64,000 nt of DNA from UBA7236 sp044227505 (GCA_044227505.1 JBGAWP010000013.1:6231-70230); one strand, 5' to 3'. Shown: positions 9,360-18,806, counted from the first letter of the stretch. Translations and numbers: made by a program. The notes: generated from the letters alone by a model not told the origin.

Positions 9360-10163
9360 TTGAATGTTAAAGAATACATAGAATCAGGATCATTGGAACT
9401 TTATGCTTCCGGCGCCCTCAGCGAAGAGGAACGCAAAGAAGCTGAAGCAATGATAGCGCAGTATCCGGAGGTGAAAGCGGAACTCGAAGCCATAGAAAAG
9501 GCTCTTGAAGACTATGCCTTTGCTCATGCCGTGGATGCCCCTCCAGTTGTACTGACAAACATTTTAACAAAAATACATGCTGAAACTCCGGTTGTAAATC
9601 CAACCAAAGTGATCAACATGAAACCAGCGCAATCTGCCCAAAATAACTGGGTTCGATATCTGGCATATGCCGCATCGCTACTGGTTTTTATAAGCATTGC
9701 AGTAAATGTTTATTATTACAATAGCTTTAAACATGCGGAAGACCAATTGGCTGAGTTGCAGGAAGCCAATACCTTCCTCACCGAAAGAGTAGATGTTGTT
9801 CGGGCTGAATATCAGGCTATGGAAACAGAGCTCAATGTGATCAAAAACCCTGCAGCCATCGCAATTACCATGAAAGGCCAGGCAATCAGCCCTAACTCCA
9901 CTTCCGTCGTTTTTTGGGATAAGTCGTCGGGAAATGTTTACCTCAGCGCGATAAATCTTCCAACTCCTGAGCCAGGAAAGCAATACCAGCTTTGGGCCTT
10001 GAAAGATGGAAAACCTATTGATGCCGGTGTTTTTGATATCAACGGCAAACTTCAACGCATGAACAATATCGAAGGTGCTGATGCCTTCGCCGTTACCCTG
10101 GAACCCAAAGGGGGCAGTGTAGGACCTACCATGGATCAACTCTATCTTGTTGGTGGTGTTTAA
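9360..10163 (+). CDS. Anti-sigma factor, RskA-type
   Basis: 267 residues from a TTG start at 9360 (no in-frame ATG nearby). The N-terminal ~75 residues are acidic and helical (SGALSEEERKEAEAM), the cytoplasmic sigma-binding part. One membrane span lies at ~98-118 (YLAYAASLLVFISIAV), then a coiled coil (~122-160) and a C-terminal RskA-like domain with GKQYQLWALKDGKPIDAGVF at ~200-220. It should hold the neighbouring sigma factor at the inner membrane until an envelope signal frees it. Co-transcribed with the sigma gene (12-bp gap). Confidence 0.9.
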   Translation: MNVKEYIESGSLELYASGALSEEERKEAEAMIAQYPEVKAELEAIEKALEDYAFAHAVDAPPVVLTNILTKIHAETPVVNPTKVINMKPAQSAQNNWVRYLAYAASLLVFISIAVNVYYYNSFKHAEDQLAELQEANTFLTERVDVVRAEYQAMETELNVIKNPAAIAITMKGQAISPNSTSVVFWDKSSGNVYLSAINLPTPEPGKQYQLWALKDGKPIDAGVFDINGKLQRMNNIEGADAFAVTLEPKGGSVGPTMDQLYLVGGV

Positions 10164-10245
10164 AAAGTTATTTCTACTTATTCGTTAACTTTTATGGGAC
10201 TAAAATTGTACTGCGCAATACGTGCAATTTTCCAATTCGAATTCC

Positions 10246-10253
10246 TACCTTTG
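10246..10253 (+). promoter_or_regulatory. -7 box TACCTTTG of the nuo operon
   Basis: TACCTTTG 44 bp before the nuoA ATG in the 134-bp gap after the anti-sigma gene. It matches the TAnnTTTG consensus; no convincing -33 TTTG was found at 19-21 nt. Confidence 0.45.
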
Positions 10254-10297
10254 TGAAGCAAAATTTAACGCCAATTCACAATTTCTAAAAAGGAAAA

Positions 10298-10678
10298 ATG
10301 GACCAACAGTTAGCTGACAATCAATTATTGGATTACACGGCAATATTTATTCAGTTTATTGTGGCAGCCGGATTCGTGCTTACCACCATATTTGCCTCCC
10401 AAAGATTCGGTCCGAAACGAAATTCAGGCAAAAAACTGGAAAGTTTTGAATGCGGTATCGAAAATATAGGAAACGCGCGTTTGCCTTTCTCCGTAAAGTA
10501 TTTTTTAATTGCCATCCTCTTTGTATTGTTTGATGTGGAAGTGATCTTTTTTTACCCATGGGCGGTAAATTTTAGGGAACTCGGCCAGTTGGGTTTTGTT
10601 AAAATGTTAGTGTTCATTGCGCCATTGCTTTTAGGATATTTTTATATCATTAAAAAAGGCGCTTTAAAATGGGATTAA
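10298..10678 (+). CDS. nuoA: NADH-quinone oxidoreductase subunit A
   Basis: 126 residues, three membrane spans (about 12-33, 64-85 and 97-118). The conserved stretch KLESFECGIENIGNAR precedes the second span, and LFVLFDVEVIFFYPWA lies within and after it. NuoA is a small membrane subunit of the complex I proton-pumping arm near the quinone site. First gene of a nuoABCDEF run; start ATG at 10298 is preceded by an AAGGAA purine tract. Confidence 0.97.
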   Translation: MDQQLADNQLLDYTAIFIQFIVAAGFVLTTIFASQRFGPKRNSGKKLESFECGIENIGNARLPFSVKYFLIAILFVLFDVEVIFFYPWAVNFRELGQLGFVKMLVFIAPLLLGYFYIIKKGALKWD

Positions 10679-10733
10679 ACCTCGTGTTTGGTTCAGTTAA
10701 AAAAATATTGATCGATCTGTAAATACTTAAATT

Positions 10734-11270
10734 TTGCTCACAAAAACAGAAGCACCTGAAAGTTATACCGGTGAAGGATTTGCCCTCACAAGACTGGAAA
10801 AAGTAGTGGGACTTGCCCGCGCAAATTCAATCTGGCCTTTGCCATTTGCTACCTCTTGCTGTGGCATCGAATTTATGGCAACTATGGCCTCCACCTACGA
10901 TCTCGGAAGATTTGGCGCCGAACGTTTAAGTTTTTCTCCGCGACAAGCCGACCTTTTAATGGTAATGGGAACCATAGCAAAAAAAATGGGCCCGGTGTTA
11001 AAACAAGTGTATATTCAAATGGCAGAACCTAAATGGGTAATTGCTGTAGGAGCTTGTGCATCAAGTGGCGGAATTTTCGATACCTATTCTGTTTTACAGG
11101 GTATTGATAAAATTATTCCGGTGGATGTTTATGTGCCGGGTTGTCCTCCTCCTCCTGAAGCTATTTTGGATGGAATTTTAAAAATTCAGGAATTAATTAA
11201 ACACGAAGGATTCAGAAGAAGAGAATCGGAAGAATATAAAATGTTATTGAGCGGCTACGGGATTGAATAG
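10734..11270 (+). CDS. nuoB: NADH-quinone oxidoreductase subunit B
   Basis: 178 residues from a TTG start at 10734. The N2 [4Fe-4S] ligands are visible: the tandem cysteines of TSCCGIEFM, the cysteine of GACASSGG, and that of YVPGCPPPPEAI. NuoB carries cluster N2, the last electron carrier before quinone, at the junction between the peripheral and membrane arms. Length is typical. 55 bp after nuoA; a hairpin lies in the gap to nuoC. Confidence 0.97.
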   Translation: MLTKTEAPESYTGEGFALTRLEKVVGLARANSIWPLPFATSCCGIEFMATMASTYDLGRFGAERLSFSPRQADLLMVMGTIAKKMGPVLKQVYIQMAEPKWVIAVGACASSGGIFDTYSVLQGIDKIIPVDVYVPGCPPPPEAILDGILKIQELIKHEGFRRRESEEYKMLLSGYGIE

Positions 11271-11292
11271 GGAAGGAATAAAAGAATTAAAG

Positions 11293-11335
11293 CCCTCTTC
11301 CTACCAGGTTTTTTTTAACCTGCTAGGTATGAGGG
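11293..11335. repeat. Palindrome between nuoB and nuoC
   Basis: Imperfect inverted repeat CCCTC-x2-CCTA-x-CAGGTT, T6 loop, then AACCTG-x-TAGG-x3-GAGGG. It shares the CAGGTT/AACCTG core with the hairpin at 13199-13229. The T-tract is in the loop rather than after the stem, so it is unlikely to be a strong terminator; an mRNA-stability or REP-like element is more likely. Confidence 0.7.
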
Positions 11336-11393
11336 ACGGAAAACGAATATTAAAAGATTATCTGAAATTTATTTTAAATCAAATAAAATAACA

Positions 11394-11903
11394 ATGCAAA
11401 CTCAGGTTGATAACGGCACGGTGGAAAGTCTTTTGAGGGAACAATTTCCTGAGGAGATAAGAAGTGTGGAAGAAACATATGGTATGTTGGATATTGTAGT
11501 TAAAAGAGAAAAAATAATTGAAATATTGGCATGGTTGCGCGATAGTAATTTATTGCAGTTTAATTTTCTTACCAGCATGTGCGGAGTGCATTTTCCAAAT
11601 AATAAAGGAGAAGAATTAAGTATGGTGTATCACTTACACAGTTTCACCAATAATATCAGAATAAGGTTACATATATTTTTCGGAGAAAAGGATGCTATTG
11701 TTCCAACAGCAACTAATTTATTTAAATGTGCAAACTGGATGGAACGCGAAACATTTGATTTTTACGGCATTCGATTTACAGGACATCCCGACATGAGAAG
11801 AATATTAAATGTGGACGACATGAAGTACCATCCATTGTTAAAACAATATCCATTGGAAGACGGAACGAGAACGGATAAGGACGATAAATATTTTGGAAGA
11901 TAA
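11394..11903 (+). CDS. nuoC: NADH-quinone oxidoreductase subunit C
   Basis: 169 residues, the 30-kDa-subunit family. The C-terminal signature WMERETFDFYGIRFTGHPD followed by RRILNVDD is present at ~120-150. It is a separate polypeptide here, not fused to nuoD as in Escherichia coli. NuoC packs against NuoD in the peripheral arm and carries no cofactor. 46 bp before nuoD. Confidence 0.96.
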   Translation: MQTQVDNGTVESLLREQFPEEIRSVEETYGMLDIVVKREKIIEILAWLRDSNLLQFNFLTSMCGVHFPNNKGEELSMVYHLHSFTNNIRIRLHIFFGEKDAIVPTATNLFKCANWMERETFDFYGIRFTGHPDMRRILNVDDMKYHPLLKQYPLEDGTRTDKDDKYFGR

Positions 11904-11949
11904 TTTATAACATAGACCATTATTTTTAAACAGGAATAATTAAAATACT

Positions 11950-13176
11950 TTGGCAGAAAATAAAACCGTAAATACAGTAATAAACGGAGTAGTTCAAACG
12001 GATGAGGAATTAAAACAATTTAATTACCTGAACTTGGGTCCTACCCATCCGGCTACACATGGAATATTCCAGAATGTATTAAAAATGGATGGCGAAATAA
12101 TTGTTGATGCGCAACCAACCATTGGATATATTCACCGCGCATTTGAAAAATTGGCGGAACACAGACCTTATTATCAGGTAACACCGATAACCGACAGATT
12201 AAATTATTGTTCTTCTCCTATTAATAATATCGGTTGGTACCTTACTGTTGAAAAATTATTAAAAGTGGAAATGCCAAAACGCGTTGATTATATGCGCGTT
12301 GTAATTATGGAACTTGCGCGTATTGCCGATCATATTGTTTGTAATTCGGTTATTGCAGTGGATACCGGAGCGCTTACAGGATTTTTATATGTGTTTCAGT
12401 GGAGAGAAAAAATATATGAAATATACGAGCAGATCTGCGGCGCTCGCTTAACTACAAATATTGGAAGAATTGGTGGGTTTGAACGCGACTTCACCGATGA
12501 GGTGAACAGAAGAATTAATGAATTTATTGAAGAATTTCCCGCAGCATTAAAAGAATTCGAAAAAATGGTAATGCGCAATCGCATTTTCATGGACAGAACA
12601 ATTAATGTTGGAAGTATCACTGCAGAAAAAGCTTTGGACTATGGATTTACCGGCCCCAATTTACGTGCTGCCGGTGTTGATTATGATGTGCGTGTGATGT
12701 CGCCTTACTGCAGTTATAACGATTTTGATTTTGTAATACCGGTTGGAACGCAGGGAGATACTTATGATAGATTTTGTGTGCGTCAGGAAGAAATGTGGCA
12801 AAGTATAAGCATTATCAAACAGGCAATGCAAAAAATGCCGAAGGGAAATTATTTTGCAGATGTCCCTGAATTTTATTTGCCTCCGAAAGATGCGGTGTAT
12901 AATACCATGGAAGGATTGATCTGGCATTTTAAAATTGTAATGGGTGAAGTGGATATTCCTAAAGGTCAGGTGTATCACAGTGTGGAAGGTGGTAACGGAG
13001 AACTGGGCTTTTATTTGGTGAGTGATGGAGGTCGTCAACCCTATCGTTTGCATTTCCGCAGGCCATGTTTTATTTATTATCAGGCATATACCGAAATGAT
13101 AAAGGGAGCTATGTTGAGTGATGCAATTATTACCTTGAGTAGTTTGAATGTGATAGCAGGTGAGTTAGATGCTTAA
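11950..13176 (+). CDS. nuoD: NADH-quinone oxidoreductase subunit D
   Basis: 408 residues from a TTG start at 11950 (MAENKT). The 49-kDa family block NLGPTHPATHGIF is at ~27-39, followed by GYIHRAFEKLAEHRPYYQ, and the C-terminus has GELDA close to the conserved Arg-Pro-x-Phe block. With NuoB it forms the quinone-binding pocket. Length is normal. The 123-bp gap to nuoE holds a palindrome and a possible internal -7 box TAAATTTG at 13275-13282. Confidence 0.97.
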   Translation: MAENKTVNTVINGVVQTDEELKQFNYLNLGPTHPATHGIFQNVLKMDGEIIVDAQPTIGYIHRAFEKLAEHRPYYQVTPITDRLNYCSSPINNIGWYLTVEKLLKVEMPKRVDYMRVVIMELARIADHIVCNSVIAVDTGALTGFLYVFQWREKIYEIYEQICGARLTTNIGRIGGFERDFTDEVNRRINEFIEEFPAALKEFEKMVMRNRIFMDRTINVGSITAEKALDYGFTGPNLRAAGVDYDVRVMSPYCSYNDFDFVIPVGTQGDTYDRFCVRQEEMWQSISIIKQAMQKMPKGNYFADVPEFYLPPKDAVYNTMEGLIWHFKIVMGEVDIPKGQVYHSVEGGNGELGFYLVSDGGRQPYRLHFRRPCFIYYQAYTEMIKGAMLSDAIITLSSLNVIAGELDA

Positions 13177-13198
13177 AATAATTAACAATCGACTCGTC

Positions 13199-13229
13199 GA
13201 CCTCACAGGTTTTGGAAACCTGTATGGTC
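13199..13229. repeat. Palindrome between nuoD and nuoE
   Basis: ACAGGTTT-TGG-AAACCTGT (13205-13223) with outer GACC (13199-13202) pairing GGTC (13226-13229). It has the same CAGGTT core as the nuoB-nuoC hairpin and no U-tract. Confidence 0.75.
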
Positions 13230-13299
13230 TGGGAGGATTTCAAGAGAAGAGAAATAATAATTAATTGAATTCCATAAATTTGATAATGCAACTTTAATA

Positions 13300-13827
13300 A
13301 TGAACGAAGTACAACAAAAACAATTTTCCACTGAGGCAATGATAGAGGTCAGCAGATTGTTGAGTCATTATCCTGAGGATAAACAAAAATCAGCATTGTT
13401 GCCTATTTTACATATTGCACAAAAAGAATTTGGCGGATGGTTGAGTTCTGATACTATGGATTATGTTGCCCGCCTTTTACATATTCAACCGATAGAGGTT
13501 TATGAAGTGGCAACTTTTTACAGTATGTACAATATGAAACCGGTTGGAAAAATATTAATTGAAGTATGCCAAACGGGACCTTGTTGTTTGAATGGTGCAG
13601 AAAAAATGATTTCTTATCTTGAAAAAAAATTAAGAATTAAAGTTGGCGAGACAACTGCGGATAAAATGTTTACTTTAAAAACCGTTGAATGTTTAGGAGC
13701 ATGTGGTTATGCTCCAATGTTTCAAATTGGTGAAACTTTTTATGAGCATTTAACAGAAGAAAAGATCGACCATATTTTAGAGCATTTAAAAAATGAAAAA
13801 AACGCAGAGACACAAAATTTAAATTGA
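13300..13827 (+). CDS. nuoE: NADH-quinone oxidoreductase subunit E
   Basis: 175 residues, thioredoxin-like 24-kDa family. The [2Fe-2S] N1a ligands are visible as the C-x4-C of EVCQTGPCC and the C-x3-C of VECLGACGYAP. Together with NuoF it forms the NADH-dehydrogenase tip of complex I. It is 26 bp before nuoF, so the pair is co-transcribed. Confidence 0.97.
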   Translation: MNEVQQKQFSTEAMIEVSRLLSHYPEDKQKSALLPILHIAQKEFGGWLSSDTMDYVARLLHIQPIEVYEVATFYSMYNMKPVGKILIEVCQTGPCCLNGAEKMISYLEKKLRIKVGETTADKMFTLKTVECLGACGYAPMFQIGETFYEHLTEEKIDHILEHLKNEKNAETQNLN

Positions 13828-13853
13828 TTAACTTCTTCGGCAATAAATAGATC

Positions 13854-15200
13854 ATGAGCAGAAAATTATTATTAGAACATCTCGATAAACCGAATATTAA
13901 TACTATTGATGGTTATATTCAAAATGGAGGATACCGTTCGGTTGAAAAAGCACTGAAAAAAATGACGCCGGATGAAGTTACCGAAGAAGTAAAAAAATCA
14001 GGATTGCGTGGTCGCGGTGGTGCCGGATTTGCAACTGGATTGAAGTGGAGTTTTTTGGATAGATCAACTGATAAGCCGCGATATTTATTATGTAATGCCG
14101 ATGAAAGTGAACCCGGCACTTTTAAGGATAGATTATTAATGGAAAAAATTCCGCATTTATTAATTGAAGGAATGATCGTTTCCAGTTATGCATTGGGTTG
14201 CCGCACAAGTTATATTTATATACGCGGTGAATATATGTTCATTCTGCGCATTTTAGAAAAGGCGATAGCAGAAGCATATGCAAAAGGTTTTTTGGGGAAT
14301 AATATTTTGGGTTCAGGATATTCACTCGATCTGTATGTGCATCCGGGTGCAGGTGCTTATATCTGCGGAGAAGAAACTGCATTGATAGAATCGTTGGAAG
14401 GAAAAAGAGGAAATCCAAGAATTAAACCACCGTTTCCGGCAATATCAGGTTTATGGAATTGCCCAACTATTGTAAACAATGTGGAAAGTATTGCAGCAGT
14501 TGTTCCAATTGTAAATGAAGGTGGTGATGAATATGCAAAGATCGGCATCGGAAAATCTACCGGAACAAAATTAATTTCCGCGTCGGGAAATATTAATAAA
14601 CCGGGAGTATATGAAATTGATCTCGGATTACCGGTGGAAGAATTTATTTACAGTGATGAATATTGTGGTGGAATAAAAAATAATCTCGAATTAAAAGCTT
14701 GTGTTCCGGGCGGTTCATCAGTGCCAATTTTGCCAAAACACTTATTATTAAAAATGAGTGACGGCAATCCGCGTTTAATGACCTATGAAAGTTTAAGTGA
14801 AGGAGGGTTTGCAACAGGTTCTATGCTGGGCTCAGGTGGATTTATTGTATACGATGAAAAACAATGTATAGTGCGCAACACCTGGAATTTTACCCGGTTT
14901 TATCACCACGAAAGTTGCGGACAATGTTCTCCTTGCCGCGAAGGAACCGGTTGGATGGAACGTGTATTGCACAATATTGAATATGGTCACGGCAAAATGG
15001 AAGACATCGATCTTTTATGGGATATACAACGCAAAATTGAAGGCAATACAATTTGTCCTTTGGGTGATGCCGCTGCCTGGCCCGTTGCTGCTGCGATACG
15101 TCATTTCCGCCATGAATTCGAATACCATGTTAAATATCCGAACCGCGTTATGGATGAGGATCATGTATATCAGCCGGAAATGAAAATGCAGGCAGTTTAG
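13854..15200 (+). CDS. nuoF: NADH-quinone oxidoreductase subunit F
   Basis: 448 residues, 51-kDa family. Visible: the NADH loop GRGGAGFATGLKWSF (~52-66), the FMN region GAGAYICGEETALIESLEGK (~165-185), and N3 cluster ligands in ESCGQCSPCREG and CPLGDAAAWP. It oxidises NADH through FMN. This is the last nuo gene here: a hairpin and then converging genes follow at once, so nuoG-nuoN are not adjacent. Confidence 0.97.
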   Translation: MSRKLLLEHLDKPNINTIDGYIQNGGYRSVEKALKKMTPDEVTEEVKKSGLRGRGGAGFATGLKWSFLDRSTDKPRYLLCNADESEPGTFKDRLLMEKIPHLLIEGMIVSSYALGCRTSYIYIRGEYMFILRILEKAIAEAYAKGFLGNNILGSGYSLDLYVHPGAGAYICGEETALIESLEGKRGNPRIKPPFPAISGLWNCPTIVNNVESIAAVVPIVNEGGDEYAKIGIGKSTGTKLISASGNINKPGVYEIDLGLPVEEFIYSDEYCGGIKNNLELKACVPGGSSVPILPKHLLLKMSDGNPRLMTYESLSEGGFATGSMLGSGGFIVYDEKQCIVRNTWNFTRFYHHESCGQCSPCREGTGWMERVLHNIEYGHGKMEDIDLLWDIQRKIEGNTICPLGDAAAWPVAAAIRHFRHEFEYHVKYPNRVMDEDHVYQPEMKMQAV

Positions 15201-15205
15201 ATATA

Positions 15206-15230
15206 ATTAGAGATTCGAACGATTTCTAAT
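15206..15230. terminator. Hairpin between nuoF and the converging phosphatase gene
   Basis: ATTAGAGAT-TCGAACG-ATTTCTAAT forms a 9-bp stem (one G-T pair), followed on the + strand by a T-rich run. It begins 6 bp after the nuoF stop, so it probably ends the truncated nuo transcript. It overlaps the stop of the converging gene. Confidence 0.6.
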
Positions 15231-16356
15231 CTATTTTATTTGTTACAATTCTCGTTTTAAACTTGAAAAGTGTTTTATAACAAATAAAAATCTTCTCCGA
15301 CCCGTCTTCTAAATAGTCAACCCTGAAATACCCGGTTTTGTGTTTAAAACAATCTAATTCTTCCTTGCAGCTATTATTAATTGGAGTAAAATGTCCAAAT
15401 GCATGTTGTTCACCTCCCCTTCCACTTACAATATAATTAATATTTGTGTTGTAAGGCTCGATATAACATTCCAAAAGATGCTCATGACCAGATGCAAAAG
15501 TGATATTTAATTTTTCATCATGCGCCTTCATAATTTCGTTAATAGTGGAAGTCATTAAAAGGTTATCAGCGTGATAAATATCCTATATAGTTGGCTTTTG
15601 TTTTTTATCCTTATTTTTAATGGCGTCATTACCATGCCTGCCGTTTGTATATATCGGATGATGTGCTGCAACTATGACATTTTTTATACCTGTTTTTTCC
15701 GTTTCTGTTAATATGCTTTGCAAGTCTACTTTAAATTTTTCCATCTGCGCTGGATAATACTTACACTGAGGTAAAGATGACCCTTTTACAGGTTGCAAAA
15801 ACCATTGCGAATCGAACATAATAATACGCACCTTACCTGGTCCATTCCCGATATCTTGATATTGTGGTCCCGGTTGGCCATTACTAGGATAAAAGATTTC
15901 CTCTCTATTCGCAAGGCTATCAGCCAAATATCTTCTGTAATAACTTTCTATTCTTTCCTCTTCCTGTAATAAAACTTCTTTTCCATTATCAACATCCATA
16001 TGCTTCCAATCGTGATTTCCTGGAACAAAATAAGCATACCCGTGATAATTCTGTAATACATTGAGTTGAGCGTTCAATTTTTTCAACAAGCGAGATGAAG
16101 TGTCTGTCAATCCTTCTAAATAAAGGTTATCTCCTAAAAAAATAACTCCGCTATTAACTCCTGAGCGTTTTATATCTTTTGAAAGATGATTGAGCACATT
16201 CATTTTTCTCGGATAATTTATCGTTCCAACATCCCCTATTAAATATATAGATTTTATATTAGCCGTTTGTGCAAATGTGACCTCCGAGACAAGAAACAAG
16301 AAATTAAGCAATAAGAAGATAGTAATAAAATGAAGTTGTGGAAATTGAGCTTTCAT
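15226..16356 (-). pseudogene. Secreted metallophosphoesterase interrupted by an in-frame amber codon
   Basis: Two open segments, 15583-16356 (257 residues) and 15226-15582, lie in the same reading frame and are separated only by a TAG at 15583-15585. The first has a signal peptide (residues 8-30, ending TFAQ) and the metal-binding motifs GDVG, FLGDNLY, PGNHDW and AAHHP; the second has the last one, ASGHEH. Together they make one ~376-residue calcineurin-like phosphatase of the acid-phosphatase type. Without readthrough the product lacks the final metal ligand and is probably inactive. A sequencing error, a recent nonsense mutation or stop-codon readthrough would all fit. An internal ATG at 15555 could start a short fragment. 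Confidence 0.85.
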
Positions 16357-16528
16357 AATTTTATATTTTAACCATTGTTAATAATATTTTTTACAAAATT
16401 ATGAAGAATTCTTAACCATGCATTCACTAAAAATAGTGAATTTGCTACAAAACATCCATGAAATATTGAATTATTTTTTTTCTGGGGGATAGGTAGAACC
16501 AACATATAGAGCCGCGAATTGATTCAGT

Positions 16529-17071
16529 TTATCTGATACAGCCCGCCCGCAACATCTGCATATACAACAACCCTTTCTGCTCAGCAAAATGAATGTTATT
16601 CTGGGGGATTTTTTCGGGGGATGGAAAATTTTCGAGTGCTGCAGTAATACTATTCTCCCGCAATAAATGCAACATTGGAAAAATAGAGCGATTTGTATAA
16701 TTGGCCGGATCATTTTCATCAGAACCTGCAAAACAATAATCAGGATGAAAACTCGCTAATTGATAAATTCCGTCGTAACCCGTTTTGTTTAATAATTGTT
16801 CCGCTTTTTTCACAAGCATCAAATATTCTTGAAAGGAAACAAAATTATTAGCGAAAATAATAAAACTTGTTTCGCATTCCTGCCGTTCATCTAATGCCAA
16901 TATTTCTGCACTAACCTGATCAAGACTCTCCTGTAAATTTACTGTGGTCAAAACTGTGTATTGAATGTTTTGTTTTAATAGCGCCTTTGCAGCAAAGGGA
17001 CAAAAATTGCATCCGATCACAACTTCTTTGATCCAGTTTTGTGTTTGGTGAATGATGTGCTCGTCTGTCAA
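16529..17071 (-). CDS. DUF1415 family protein
   Basis: 180 residues from a TTG start at 17071. It opens with the family block WIKEVVIGCNFCPFA (two cysteines) and ends with the block YQLASFHPDYCFAG, then YTNRSIFPMLHLLRE. DUF1415 proteins are cytoplasmic and of unknown function. It is divergent from the SGNH hydrolase gene (173-bp gap). The 172 bp between it and the phosphatase gene hold nothing I recognise. Confidence 0.88.
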   Translation of the reverse strand: MTDEHIIHQTQNWIKEVVIGCNFCPFAAKALLKQNIQYTVLTTVNLQESLDQVSAEILALDERQECETSFIIFANNFVSFQEYLMLVKKAEQLLNKTGYDGIYQLASFHPDYCFAGSDENDPANYTNRSIFPMLHLLRENSITAALENFPSPEKIPQNNIHFAEQKGLLYMQMLRAGCIR

Positions 17072-17244
17072 TCTGATCTATTTTATAGAAATGAAAAAAA
17101 ATATTTATCCAATAAAATAAAAAGAAGAATATTATCGGACTGCAACTCGCGTGAGGTAAGATTCTGCTAAGTATCTATACAAATATACGCCCATTTTTTT
17201 TAATAACTCAAAGCCAGACCAATTTAAATTACGTATATAAACAG

Positions 17245-17904
17245 ATGTCATCCGTTTTTCTTTATTTATTATTGCACATGCAAATTCATCCCGAAAAGGA
17301 AAAAACCATGCTTTGTTTGGGAGATTCTTATACGATCGGTCAATCTGTAAAAAGTGAGGAAAGGTTTCCGGAACAAACAATTGATATTTTACAGCAAAAA
17401 AAGATCAGGTTCACATCACCGGAAATTATTGCAAAAACCGGTTGGACCTCTGCTGATCTGCTCAATGCCATCCACCAAAAATTATTGAATAATGATTTCG
17501 ATTGCGTTACATTATTAATTGGGGTGAACGATCAATACAGGGGTATAGACACATCCGTTTACCGAAAAAATTTTGAGACCTTGCTCCAAACTGCAATTTC
17601 ATGTGCAGATAAACGAAATGATCATGTTTTTGTATTGAGCATCCCGGATTATGGAGTTACTCCCTTCGCTTTATCGGGACGGCAAACTCCGGAGGAGATC
17701 AGTACAGAAATTGATCTTTTTAACTCCATTAACAAGACCATCGCATTGAAATATCAGGTGCATTATATCGACATCAATCCGGAATCTAAAAAAGCAAAGG
17801 ATGACCCTTCATTACTTGCCTTCGATAAATTGCATCCCTCGGCAAAAATGTACGGTGTTTGGGCTGGGATGTTGGCTGAGGAAATGCAAATCTCCAAGAA
17901 ATGA
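17245..17904 (+). CDS. SGNH/GDSL-family hydrolase
   Basis: 219 residues. Block I LCLGDSYTIG (nucleophile Ser in GDSY) is at ~23-32, the block III Asn in IGVNDQYRG at ~92-100, and the catalytic Asp/His of block V in FDKLHPSAKM near 190-200. There is no clear signal peptide; the first 12 residues are hydrophobic but lead straight into the fold, and an ATG at 17278 is an alternative start. Family members are esterases, lipases or thioesterases. Monocistronic; substrate unknown. Confidence 0.88.
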   Translation: MSSVFLYLLLHMQIHPEKEKTMLCLGDSYTIGQSVKSEERFPEQTIDILQQKKIRFTSPEIIAKTGWTSADLLNAIHQKLLNNDFDCVTLLIGVNDQYRGIDTSVYRKNFETLLQTAISCADKRNDHVFVLSIPDYGVTPFALSGRQTPEEISTEIDLFNSINKTIALKYQVHYIDINPESKKAKDDPSLLAFDKLHPSAKMYGVWAGMLAEEMQISKK

Positions 17905-18102
17905 TGTTCAGTAGGAGTGGCGAGTGCTTTCAAGCTGCTTAAATTAAGTTCAAAACATCATCCCTCTTAAATAAATTTCTCCAAAATCTGCCATTTTGGC
18001 AAAATAAGCGCCTTAGGTAGTCGTCTGTTAGAGATAATCTCAAAAAAATTCTAAATTTGAACTTGTTTTTTACCCGAACCGCAAACCAAAACTAAAACAC
18101 AG

Positions 18103-18801
18103 ATGGGAGTTTTCGACTCTTTTATTAAAGCTATTTATAAAGGTCCTGATCCGTTGGAGGAAAATATTAAACCCGAAACTGAAAAACAGGAAACAAATAA
18201 ATTCAATAATCCTGTTTCGGATGGCAAGATCATTATAACTACTGATCAACCGGTGGACCCCGAATATGTTACCCACTTTGAGAATTTTCTGAAGGAAAAG
18301 AATATGCCAGGACCTGATTATTTTGAGTTTGCAACTACGCTGCACGAAATGGATGAGATAGCTGCAGGTATGACCGAACAACAAAAGTTTCTGGCAACAT
18401 ATATGGGGTTTAAGGTACAAAATGTAAACTCTGAGGCTTTAGCTGCTTCGGGAAAGAAATATCTTGAATTGTTAAAGGAACATGATGCGCTTTTTTCAGA
18501 AAGTCTAAAAAAGGAAAACCAGCATTCTGTTGAACAAAAACATTTGGAAATAAAGAGCCTTGAAAATGCAAATGCCGATACCTTGAATAATATTGCCACC
18601 ATGCAAAAAAAGATCTTGGAAATGCAAGCAGATATTCAGGCGAATAAAGATAAAATTGAACAGGGCAAATTGGTGATTCAACAGGAGACAGGTAGAATTG
18701 AAAATAAGAAAAAGAAGTTTGAACTTGCTTATTCCGTTATTGTTCGCGCAATTCAACAAGACATTGATAAAATTATATTATACCTTACCCCTAAAAAATA
18801 A
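18103..18801 (+). CDS. Coiled-coil protein of unknown function, first gene of an ABC/OmpA cluster
   Basis: 232 residues, no signal peptide and no membrane span. A short N-terminus (MGVFDSFIKAIYKG) leads to an acidic linker (~18-60), a helical segment (~65-125) and a long Lys/Glu/Gln coiled coil (~130-215). I recognise no family. Its stop is 5 bp before the next gene, so the two are surely co-transcribed. In the cluster it could be a cytoplasmic adaptor or scaffold for the membrane coiled-coil protein that follows (inference only). The 198-bp region upstream carries no other gene and should hold the promoter. Confidence 0.75.
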   Translation: MGVFDSFIKAIYKGPDPLEENIKPETEKQETNKFNNPVSDGKIIITTDQPVDPEYVTHFENFLKEKNMPGPDYFEFATTLHEMDEIAAGMTEQQKFLATYMGFKVQNVNSEALAASGKKYLELLKEHDALFSESLKKENQHSVEQKHLEIKSLENANADTLNNIATMQKKILEMQADIQANKDKIEQGKLVIQQETGRIENKKKKFELAYSVIVRAIQQDIDKIILYLTPKK

Positions 18802-18806
18802 TAACT

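Noticed and set aside
15206..15230. Possible tRNA T-arm (contains TTCGAA)
   Set aside because: It is a simple 25-nt hairpin with no acceptor stem, anticodon arm or other cloverleaf part around it.
16471..16731. 86-residue reverse-strand frame
   Set aside because: Shadow of the DUF1415 gene in another frame.
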